Assembly (NCBI RefSeq): GCF_014645795.1
Contig: NZ_BMMK01000001.1
Location: forward strand, 208,745 to 272,744
Source of the DNA: Longimycelium tulufanense
GTDB taxonomy: Bacteria; Actinomycetota; Actinomycetes; Mycobacteriales; Pseudonocardiaceae
Direction of reading: 5' to 3'
DNA length: 64,000 nt
Shown: positions 18,501 through 25,853 of the stretch, in pieces
How the letters are laid out: each line of letters starts with the position of its first letter
Position numbering within the stretch: position 1 is the first letter of the stretch
Translations under genes and position numbers: made by a program
The notes under the pieces: model-generated
What the model was told of the DNA's origin: nothing
Databases searched by the model: none
The model's input: the letters and a program-made list of their open reading frames with translations, nothing else

Positions 18501-21500
18501 CGGGATCGTGTTGAGGAACAGCCCAGCGCACGACTCGGCATCCTCGCGTTGCGGCCGGGCGTGCGTCACGCAGCCGGTGACCACGTCGTCGGAACCGGTC
18601 ATAGCGCGCAGCGCAAGGCAGTGCGCGGCCAGCAGCACCGACTTCAGCGGCACGCCGTTGACGCGCGCGAACTGCTTGACGCAGCGGTCCAGCCAGGAGG
18701 ACAGCGTCATCAGGCTGGAGCCGTCTGGTTCGGGGGCCAGGTGGTTGCGCGCTGACTCGATCGACGTGGACCGGGCGGCCTCCAGCGCCTGGACCCAGAA
18801 CTCCCGCGCGACGGGATCCTGCTGGGACTGACGTTCGGTGCGAGCGTATTCGGCGAGCAGGAATGTCGACGGCGACGCCAGATCTGCCCCGGCGTCCGAC
18901 AGGTAGTCGGCCAGCAGGTCACTCAACAGGCTGGCGACGCTCCAGCCGTCGAGGATCGCGTGGTGGAAGTGGAACACGAGTTCGATGCAGTCCTCCCGGA
19001 CGAACACCCGCATGCCGTGCAGGGCGGTGTGCTCCCCGTCGTCGACCAACCGGTACGTGGTGCGGTGCATCCGCTCCAAATACGCCGTGGCGTCCGAACC
19101 GCTGGAGTCGATCTCGAGCGTGTCCGGAATCTCGCGGAAGACAACCTGCAGCGGAGTGGCGCGGCCGGTGAGGTCGAAGTTGGAGCGCAGCGCCGGCTGG
19201 CGGCGCACCATCCGGTAATAGGCGCGGCGGAACTTGTCCTCGTCCCACGGCATCCGCAGCCGGTAGGCGAAGGCGTCCTTGTATAATGTGGAGTCCGCGC
19301 GTTCCAGGCTGTGGTATAGCATGCCCAGCTGGAGCTGGGTGGCGGGGAAGGCGTCCTCGATGCCGTCGGTGAAGCTCGCCCGGTCGATAGCCGGCACCAG
19401 CTCGAACGGCACGGTCACCGGGTTGCCGCTCACGTGTTCCCGGTGGGCCACGTGTACGGCAAGACCGGCGATGGTCGGATTGGCATAGAACCGGTCGACA
19501 TCGAAGGCCAGCCCGCGCTTCTCGGCCTCGGTGCGCATGCGCAGCACCAGGATCGAGTCGCCGCCGACGGTGAAGAAATCGTCGTGCACGCCGAACTCGC
19601 TCGACCCGAGCACGGCGGACCAGATGTCGGCCAGTTTCCGCTCGACCGGAGTGCTCGGCAGCGCCGATTCGCGCTCACGGCGGCCCAGCGCGGCCAGTGC
19701 GCGCCGGTCTGCCTTGCCGCTGCCGGTCAGCGGAATGTTGTTCAGCAGCACGAAGTCCGAGGGGATCATGTACGACGGCAGCCGGTCGGCCAGGAAGCCC
19801 ACCAGGGACCGGACAAGGCCGGGCCGCTCCCCCGCTCGCGCGACGACATAGGCGACGAGCCGGGTGCCCGTCTCCGATCGCTCGTCGACAACGGTCGCCG
19901 CGGCAACGTCCGGGCATCGGGCCAGCGCGCTCTCGATCTCGCCGAGAGTGATGCGGTTGCCGCGGATCTTCACCTGGTCGTCGAACCGGCCCAGATACTC
20001 CAGCGTGCCGTCGGAGAGCCACCGCGCGAGGTCTCCGGTGCGATACCGGCGCCCCTCCGGAATGGAGGCGTCGTCGACGAACGCTTCGGCGGTGCGCTCG
20101 GGCTGGCCGAGATAACCGCGGCCGACACCGACGCCAGCGATGTTGAGCTCGCCCGGCACGCCGATCGGGCAGCGTCGGCCCTCGGTGTCGAGCACCATCA
20201 GCGCGATGTTGTCGATCGGCCTGCCGATCGGCACCCGGTTGATCGGCCTCAGGGCCGAGATGTCGTAGTAGGACACGTCGACCGTGGCCTCGGTCGGCCC
20301 GTACAGGTTGGCAAGCTGGACGCCGGGAAGCGTCGAGCGGAACCGCTCGGCAAGCGCCGGGGTCAGCGCCTCGCCGCTGCAGAACACCAGACGCAACGAC
20401 CGCACCTGCTGCGGGTTCTGCTCGACGTGATCGAGGAACGGGCTGAGCATCGACGGCACGAAGTGCATGACGGTCGCGCCGTGGCGCTCGATCGCGGCGC
20501 CGAGTTCGCGCGGGTCGCGCTCGGCCCCCGGTGGCGCCACCGCGACGCTCGCGCCGGCCAGCGCCCACCACATGAGCTCCCAGACCGAGACGTCGAACGT
20601 GGCGGGCGTCTTGTGCAGGATGATGTCGTTGTCCCGCAACGGATACTGGCGCTGCATCCAGATCAGCCGGTTGACCACCGAACGGTGCTCGATCATCGCG
20701 CCCTTGGGCATGCCGGTGGAGCCGGACGTGTAGATGACATAGGCCAGATCGGTCGGCCGCGGAGGCGTCACGTGATCGACCAGCTCACCCGTTTCCGAGG
20801 GGTCGACCGGCCGGATGCCGAGCTCGTCCAGCAGGCCGTCGAACTTGCCGTCAGTGACGACCAGCCGCGCGTCGCAGTCGGTCAGCAGGGTCCGCACGCG
20901 CTGCTCGGGATGCTGGGGATCGATCGGCACGTAGGCGCCGCCCGCGGCCAGCACCGCGTGGATCGCGACCAGGAACTCCGGCGATCGCGGCAACAGCACC
21001 GGCACGCACTCATCGGGTCGCAGGTCCCCGAGCTCCAGCGCCAGGTGGGAAACCCGCCGGTGGAACTCCTCATAGGTGAGCACACCATCAGACCCGGCGA
21101 CGGCCGGACGGTCGGGTGCGCGGCCGGCCTGCTCAGCCACCAGCCGGTCGATGGTCGCAGACTCGTCGAACTCGACGGTATGCGGGCGCTCGAACCCGGA
21201 GAGCCGAGCGGCCTCGGCGGGGCTGATGAGCGACAGCGCGGCCAAGGGCGTGTCCGGCGCGCGCAGCCCTTCCCCAAGCAGGGTCATCACGTGGTCGATG
21301 GCCGACTCGATAGCGAAGTGGTCGTCGAAGACATCGTCGGCGTAAAAGACGTGGACATCCAGCGAACCATTGCGCTGGTACTCCCGCACGAGGACATTCA
21401 GCGCGCCGAGGGAGTACCCGGACGACATCACATTGGTCTCGACGTCGTGCTCAGCAACGATCATGTAGGAGTACGTAACGTCGAAGAGGTCATGGACCGG

Positions 21501-22508
21501 CTGACCCGCGTCACGCAACGCCGCCCGCAGATCGCCCAGCGCAAACCGCTGACGCGACTTGAGGCCCCGAACTTCCGACCGGACCTGGTCGGCGATCTCG
21601 ACCAAGGTGCGCTGCTCATCGATCGCGACGTGCAGCGGAAGGATGTTCGTCACGTTCGACACGGTGGCCAGTTCGATCGGCGTCTCGCGGTTCAGCATCG
21701 GCATGCCGAGCACGATGTCGCCATCGCGGTGTACCCGACGCAGGTAGGCGGCCAGAGCGGCCGCGGTGACGGAGAAGATCGATCGACCAGTCGCCCGGAT
21801 CCGGTCTGCGGTTAGCGCGTCGATGTGAACGGTCTTGCGCCGGTGGCGGCGACCGCGCCCAGTCGCCGTGCGAGCGAACAGGGCCGGGGTAAGCACGCCC
21901 ATCGCCGCGGTAAGCGCGTCCCGGTCCGCCTGCCAGTCCGGCGAGCTCCGATATGCCTCATCGGCCGCGACGAGGTCGAGGCAGCTTGGTGCGGGGGTCT
22001 CCTCGGCGGTCTCGTCGGCGTTGGAGTAGTAGCGTTCGGCGATCTCCTTGATGAGAAGGTCGATTCCCCACCCATCGGCGGCGACGTGGTGGATCCAGCC
22101 GCATACGATCAGCGAATCGGTGTCCTCGGCCAGGATCGTGAACTTGACGAGTGGGCCGTCCAGTGCAATCACGTCGTCGGTGCTGCGACTCATCCACCGC
22201 TGGCACGCCTCGCGCGGATCCGACTCGGACAGGAACGAGACGACCTCGACGTCCGGGCAGTCGGGCACAACTTGCTGGACCGTCTTGTCACCGTGTTCCT
22301 CCAGCCGCAACCGCATGGCGTCATGCCGCAGCGCCGTGCGGCGTATGCACTCCTTCAGCCGGTCGACATCGGCCGGACCGGGCAACCGGACGTACCCGCC
22401 GGGAGCCAGCGGCAGATCGGGATGGGTGAGCGCGGTCGCAACGATGTCCTGTTGATAGCGGCTCAGCGGCGCCACGACAGTGCTTGGGCCCGCGGCTGGG
22501 ACTGACAT
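15528..22508 (-). CDS. Bimodular nonribosomal peptide synthetase, C-A-T-C-A-T-TE
   Basis: A 2,326-aa synthetase. Rough domains: C1 1-440 (HHVAADGWG), A1 455-935 (VIYTSGSTGMPKG), T1 950-1020 (FFTVGGDSIL), C2 1040-1460 (HFHHAILDGWS), A2 1480-1960 (VLFTSGSTGEPKG), T2 1975-2045 (FFDAGGTSIG) and TE 2060-2310 (LAGWSFGGF). Aligned by eye to the phenylalanine-domain template, the A1 pocket reads DVWHFSLVDK, the serine code as I recall it from EntF. A2 reads about DVQYMSQVAK, closest to the DVQ-type proline codes but uncertain. An N-terminal C domain suggests an acyl or carrier-bound starter. There is no epimerisation domain. ATG 22508 has GAGGG upstream. It is the first gene of a five-gene coupled operon, with a large palindrome 24 bases upstream. 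Confidence 0.96.
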   Translation of the reverse strand: MSVPAAGPSTVVAPLSRYQQDIVATALTHPDLPLAPGGYVRLPGPADVDRLKECIRRTALRHDAMRLRLEEHGDKTVQQVVPDCPDVEVVSFLSESDPREACQRWMSRSTDDVIALDGPLVKFTILAEDTDSLIVCGWIHHVAADGWGIDLLIKEIAERYYSNADETAEETPAPSCLDLVAADEAYRSSPDWQADRDALTAAMGVLTPALFARTATGRGRRHRRKTVHIDALTADRIRATGRSIFSVTAAALAAYLRRVHRDGDIVLGMPMLNRETPIELATVSNVTNILPLHVAIDEQRTLVEIADQVRSEVRGLKSRQRFALGDLRAALRDAGQPVHDLFDVTYSYMIVAEHDVETNVMSSGYSLGALNVLVREYQRNGSLDVHVFYADDVFDDHFAIESAIDHVMTLLGEGLRAPDTPLAALSLISPAEAARLSGFERPHTVEFDESATIDRLVAEQAGRAPDRPAVAGSDGVLTYEEFHRRVSHLALELGDLRPDECVPVLLPRSPEFLVAIHAVLAAGGAYVPIDPQHPEQRVRTLLTDCDARLVVTDGKFDGLLDELGIRPVDPSETGELVDHVTPPRPTDLAYVIYTSGSTGMPKGAMIEHRSVVNRLIWMQRQYPLRDNDIILHKTPATFDVSVWELMWWALAGASVAVAPPGAERDPRELGAAIERHGATVMHFVPSMLSPFLDHVEQNPQQVRSLRLVFCSGEALTPALAERFRSTLPGVQLANLYGPTEATVDVSYYDISALRPINRVPIGRPIDNIALMVLDTEGRRCPIGVPGELNIAGVGVGRGYLGQPERTAEAFVDDASIPEGRRYRTGDLARWLSDGTLEYLGRFDDQVKIRGNRITLGEIESALARCPDVAAATVVDERSETGTRLVAYVVARAGERPGLVRSLVGFLADRLPSYMIPSDFVLLNNIPLTGSGKADRRALAALGRRERESALPSTPVERKLADIWSAVLGSSEFGVHDDFFTVGGDSILVLRMRTEAEKRGLAFDVDRFYANPTIAGLAVHVAHREHVSGNPVTVPFELVPAIDRASFTDGIEDAFPATQLQLGMLYHSLERADSTLYKDAFAYRLRMPWDEDKFRRAYYRMVRRQPALRSNFDLTGRATPLQVVFREIPDTLEIDSSGSDATAYLERMHRTTYRLVDDGEHTALHGMRVFVREDCIELVFHFHHAILDGWSVASLLSDLLADYLSDAGADLASPSTFLLAEYARTERQSQQDPVAREFWVQALEAARSTSIESARNHLAPEPDGSSLMTLSSWLDRCVKQFARVNGVPLKSVLLAAHCLALRAMTGSDDVVTGCVTHARPQREDAESCAGLFLNTIPVRLDGEQETWRDAVEHIVRWERDTFPHRRFPLSPQPFDTAFNFVNYHQLGQALGGVELVDVTIREETNFTLLTTAMVDPRDGRIRLRISTGGEGLAASQCTEFGRALIGLLGEIVRDPDGEIALWAAGSGDVTALVDQVATLHPAKTAVVSDTGQWDYLRLNDIADAVAQELLRRGMPTGARVAIRMPRSIELVAAVLGAMRAGAAVVPLDPAYPEARIRLMAEIAEPYLTVTGLDELLCQPADGEPLPLPRIHPEDVAYVLFTSGSTGEPKGVAVPHRVLTNLIRWQNQRPTTAVGRTTLQFAPLSFDVSFQEIFSTLCGGGTLRVIDERTRQDMVALLKTIDEGGVDRIYLPYVALQGLAEAAAVTGVYPASLRTIMSSGEQLRITPEIRALCAANPGTVLENQYGPTETHVALAHQLPGEVSDHPPLPPIGAAISAITASLLDEKLRPVRPGVKGEIYLEGACVAQGYEKRPGLTAQRFVAGPNGTVRYRTGDIGLALPNGDIVCLGRADTQVKVRGFRVEVAEVELAILALAARYPGVEQAAVVARSLGGPDAVLQAFLVGDADRVPVEALRSELRQVLPPHMVPSTFQWIDAMPLTPSGKRDDAALRAIGSRGSDTVVSAGDELEEAVAGLLAEFAGVDALGVDTGFFDAGGTSIGATRVAMTIAKRWGVDLQLQTFLAAPTAREIAAVIRAHDGSDTFDPVVPLREAGDGVPLFLIHPIGGTVLCYRQLVNHLPADRPVHALQAAGTQPGTEPLTSMESLAASYIEAIRRVHPDGPFHLAGWSFGGFVAVEIARQLDPAQVSSLTVLDTIALGAGPRTALDEKQMITFFIGELLASSRGDVQLDDELGDIVDLTSALDRCVELGVLPRDSSPQLVRRLYRVFRANMQAGMDYRVENLRRPLLLLRATEEMPSGLAVAHRNVGTLFNSPDNGWEQWTEEPVEIVKVPGNHLSMMDAPNVQVLADELGLALQRADSFRSARAEVAQ

Positions 22509-22531
22509 GGATTTACCCTCAACGGAGTGTC

Positions 22532-22564
22532 GATATCGTAACTTACACGTGTAAGTACGATATC
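22532..22564. promoter_or_regulatory. Operator O1 upstream of NRPS (LacI-type palindrome)
   Basis: The core ACTTACACGTGTAAGT (22541-22556) is a perfect 16-bp palindrome with the central CG typical of LacI-family operators. The arms extend outward as GATATCGT(A) on the left and ACGATATC on the right, giving a near-perfect 33-bp inverted repeat with one extra A. It lies 24 bases upstream of the NRPS start codon, so a bound repressor would block the promoter or early elongation. Confidence 0.75.
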
Positions 22565-22596
22565 TACCCGAGTCTTACCCCAACAAGAGGGCAGCG

Positions 22597-22612
22597 TGTG
22601 TTGATCAACACA
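22597..22612. promoter_or_regulatory. Second palindrome TGTGTTGATCAACACA
   Basis: This perfect 16-bp inverted repeat is unlike O1 in sequence, about 90 bases upstream of the NRPS start. It is probably a binding site for another dimeric regulator; it is not followed by a T-run, so a terminator role is unlikely. Confidence 0.45.
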
Positions 22613-23043
22613 TCGACCTGCAGCGTGTCGACGGCCATCTTTCTGCGGCACCGTACGCCGACTTCACAAGTCAGCGACTTTGCAGGCGGTTCCCGGTGCT
22701 ATCACTTTCCTTATTTTTCCGATCGGGTACAGAATGAAGCAATTCCGCTCCAATGGCCGCTGACGCGGACCATCGCCCTCATGCAAACCTTGACCGGAGA
22801 CGGACAGTATGGCGCCCTAGCCCAGGTCAGCCCGGGAATCTCCAGCCGCACTTCCGGTGCCCGCACCGCCAGTTTCGGCCGTGCGATGTCGCGTCAATAC
22901 GACCGGACAGCCCTGCTCGCATTTAGTCCGACCATTCGCGCGACACAGATATCTGCCTTCATGACCACTAGCAAACCTGGGTGCAAATATCGACCGGAGT
23001 CACATTCCGGCGTACCAACAACCATTACACAACAAGTCAGGAC

Positions 23044-23059
23044 ACTGACACGAGTAAGT
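23044..23059. promoter_or_regulatory. Operator O2 upstream of the LacI-type gene
   Basis: ACTGACACGAGTAAGT matches the O1 core at 14 of 16 positions and keeps the central CG. It lies 52 bases before the regulator start, the place expected for autoregulation. Confidence 0.65.
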
Positions 23060-23111
23060 GGTACGTTGACCGTATCCCTTCAGTTCACCTGAAAGACAAG
23101 GAAGCCCGGCC

Positions 23112-24089
23112 ATGGCCGAGAAGCGGGTGACCAGCGCCGATGTGGCTCGCGAAGCGGGCGTGTCCCGCGCGACGGTCAGCTACGTGCTCAACAGCACGCC
23201 GAACCAGAAGATCGCGGCCAGCACCCGCAACCGGATTCTGGCGGCAGCGGCCCGGCTGGGGTACGCGCCGTCAGCGGCCGCACGAGCACTGCGTACCGGT
23301 CGCAGTGACGTGGTCCTGTGCCTGTTGCCTGACTGGCCGATCAGTCCCACGATCGCGCGGATTCTCGAGCATTTGACCACACACCTCGCCGAGCGCGATC
23401 TGACACTCGTCACCCACGTTCGTGCGCCCGCGTGTCGGTCCACCAGCGAGATCTGGAAGGCGATCACACCGGCCGCGATCATCGCGTACGAGCAGCTCGA
23501 CGACGACACGCTTGCCGCGATCCGGGCCGCCGGCATCACGGCCACGGTAGTCCTGTTCGGCCGTTCGGGCGGTCCACTCGTAACGGCGCAAGAACGCGCG
23601 GGGCGCCTGCAGGCCGAGCATCTTGCCGCCGCGGGCCACCGACAGATCGGCTACGCCTACCCAGAAGACCCGCGTCTGCGGGTCTTGGCCGAGCCACGAC
23701 TTGCCGGCGTCCGCGCCGCATGCGCCGAACTCGGCCTCCCCCAACCCGACGTCCGGGCCGTCCCCCTCGACCCGGCAGCCGCAGCCGACCCGGTACGCGT
23801 ATGGCACAACGCCGACTATTCTGGGATCTGCGCCTTTAACGACGAGGTCGCCCTCGCAGTCCTCGCCGGAGCCCACACGAGCGGGCTTGCCGCACTCGGT
23901 GACCTCGCCGTGATCGGCGTCGGCGATCTCGCCGTCGCCCGGCTTACTTCCCCCGCACTCACCACCGTCGCCCTGGACACGGCGGCCCTCGCCGACGCGA
24001 TGACCGCCACCGTACTCGCCGCACTCGCTGGGCAACCCGCTACGAGAAGCCCGGATTCCGCACGCGTCATCGTCCGGGCGTCCGCTTAG
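23112..24089 (+). CDS. LacI-family transcriptional regulator
   Basis: A 325-aa LacI/GalR-type protein. The N-terminal helix-turn-helix VTSADVAREAGVSRATVSYV is followed by the hinge helix region PSAAARALRTGRSDVV, then a periplasmic-binding-protein-like effector domain to the end. AAGGAAG precedes ATG 23112. It is transcribed away from the NRPS operon, and matching palindromes lie before both. This supports repression of the operon and of itself, released by an unknown small molecule. LacI regulators usually respond to sugars, so control of a peptide pathway is slightly unusual. Confidence 0.92.
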   Translation: MAEKRVTSADVAREAGVSRATVSYVLNSTPNQKIAASTRNRILAAAARLGYAPSAAARALRTGRSDVVLCLLPDWPISPTIARILEHLTTHLAERDLTLVTHVRAPACRSTSEIWKAITPAAIIAYEQLDDDTLAAIRAAGITATVVLFGRSGGPLVTAQERAGRLQAEHLAAAGHRQIGYAYPEDPRLRVLAEPRLAGVRAACAELGLPQPDVRAVPLDPAAAADPVRVWHNADYSGICAFNDEVALAVLAGAHTSGLAALGDLAVIGVGDLAVARLTSPALTTVALDTAALADAMTATVLAALAGQPATRSPDSARVIVRASA

Positions 24090-25853
24090 AGCCGGTACCC
24101 GCCGCCGAGGTTTGCAGCTCGGTGCAGCGGACCATCGGCCTCGCCCTACGGATGAGTGTTGGGACCACCTACCAGGGTGCTGCGGCCCCGCCGTTCATGG
24201 GTGTGGGCGGTTCGGGTGAGTGTTGGCCCCATCTGGTGGGCTGTGGTGGAAGCATCGGGGTCTGGTGGGAGGGGGCGCTCGTGCCACCGAGGTCCAAGGT
24301 CGAGTTGTTCGCACTCCTCCAAGATCCGCTTCTTATACTCCGCGATGTAGCCTCGAGGTGGCCGATACGCTCAAACCTCTCGGTCTGGCGCATCCTCACG
24401 TCGATCCGTCACGAGGGACGCGGTCTCCTTCACACGCCCTCAAGCCAACAGTTTCGGGAAGATTATCTGCTCAAGATCAGCTGGACAGCGAGCGCCGAGG
24501 GTTCCCCTCCACCGCGCCGCCCGTCACTTGCCCGCAAGTTGGTTAAACGTCAAGCTATGCCGTACGTAAGGGGGTTAGCACCCGGAGGCCATGGCTGTGG
24601 CACCGTGAGCATTCAGCGGGAACGACGGCCAGGACGCCCGTTCGGCGCGTAGTACTGCGACCAGCTTCCGGGGAGCGTGCTACACCTACCCGAAGCCGTT
24701 TCCGCAAGGTCTCGGCCGAGAATCGGTCGCCTATATCGTTCCCAGTGCTCAGCATCCGCCTGTCGGGCGAGTTCCAGGTACTGGTCCTCGCCAGTGCGGC
24801 AGGCATTGATGTCTGTTGTGGATTGATCATCCGCGGGTCGATCGGATGCCGGTACCGCTCCCCAATAGTCGGCTCCACCGGGAGGCTGCTCGACTCGGCG
24901 GTCCTGGGCAGGCACCCCATCGGTGTTCACGATTGGTGTGCGACCGATGTCGCCGATTGCCTGCAAGAGCCCGTGGCCGACTTCTGTCCATCCCATCAGC
25001 AGCAACCGGCAGGTCCACCGCTGGCGCCACCAGGGGTGCTACCCACCCCGGCACCCTCAGCCGCAGCGTGAGACTCCAGACATTGCCGAACCTGAACAAG
25101 AACGTCAGCCCGACGACAACACATGATCAGCGTCACGGCCCGGAGCGCGCGCTCGGTGTCTGCCGAGATGCTGTGCCGCGGGCGAGCGCCTAACGCAACC
25201 CAGGCAGCCATCAGACGCCACGTCCAGGCTGGAGATCTGGAAGCTGCCCTCGGTGATCAGCATGCCAACGGAACGTTGCTGGTGAGGGCCTGGGACCGTC
25301 GGTGAAGTGCCCCCGGCGGGACTACCAAAGGATGGGAATGGGGCTGACCAGCGGTTTTATGTCGGCAGCCTGGTGGTGGAGTCATCGTTCGGCCTATCCG
25401 CGCCCGAGTAGCGGCCTGGGACGGGTCGCTAGGACCCGTCCCCACCGCTGGTGTTCCCCCTCCAATCCAGCGACGGTGAGACTGTCTCAACCAGCCAGGA
25501 AGGCGGGGAATTGCGGGGGTGCCCTGCCGGAGAGGTCTTGCGGGAGCCACTCGGGCTGCGGCGTACGCCACTGTCCACTGCTCCAGCTGGTCGGTCACGT
25601 CATCTCGCAGTGTGACAACGGGCGTCTCGCGGATGGTGTGTGCGCTGATAAGGCGTTGTAGACCGCATCCGATCGATGAAGCCGTTGACTGCGGAACGAA
25701 CGGGAACGAACGGGAAGGGTGACCAGACCGTCGTTGATCACCGCGCGGCGCCAGACCGCGCTCCTCGGCGTCGAGCTGGCGAACGCGGACCCGGAAGCGA
25801 GCTCTCGTCCGTAGTAGTGTCAGCCGTCTGCTCCGGGCGATAGCGTTGACCGG
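24090..25853. other. Long gene-poor region with one decayed coding fragment
   Basis: About 1.76 kb without a supported gene. Open frames on both strands lack ribosome sites, have mixed third-base composition and switch frame. Between about 24,640 and 24,790 on the minus strand, two frames together spell ELARQADAEHWERYRRPI then SAETLRKRLRVGVARS. I associate that helix-turn-helix-like tail with C-termini of actinomycete mobile-element proteins such as DUF2637 types. It is broken and truncated. A repeat at 25314-25390 is listed separately. Confidence 0.45.
25314..25390 (+). repeat. Dispersed repeat, copy A
   Basis: Contains CCAAAGGATGGGAATGGGGC then TGACCAGCGG and CGGCAGCCTGGTGGTGGAGT. It matches copy B at 30450-30520 at roughly three quarters of positions. 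It lies about 530 bases before the first hsdM-type gene. Differences are not concentrated at third positions in any frame, so it does not look like conserved protein coding. Confidence 0.55.

Larger units (their letters stand above)
22509..23111. promoter_or_regulatory. Divergent control region of NRPS operon and LacI-type gene
   Basis: 600 bases between divergent starts carry three palindromic sites listed separately. An open frame across it on the plus strand has no ribosome site and no recognisable domain, and base composition is lower in GC than the flanking genes, as expected for control DNA. No riboswitch or RNA gene was recognised. Confidence 0.6.

Noticed and set aside
19434-21815. 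793-codon plus-strand open frame
   Set aside because: Lies wholly antisense to the NRPS A1/C2 region; it is open only because of high-GC codon bias on the other strand and has no ribosome site or domain.
22484-23092. 202-codon plus-strand open frame in the NRPS control region
   Set aside because: Overlaps operators, lacks a ribosome site, and its residues show no domain.
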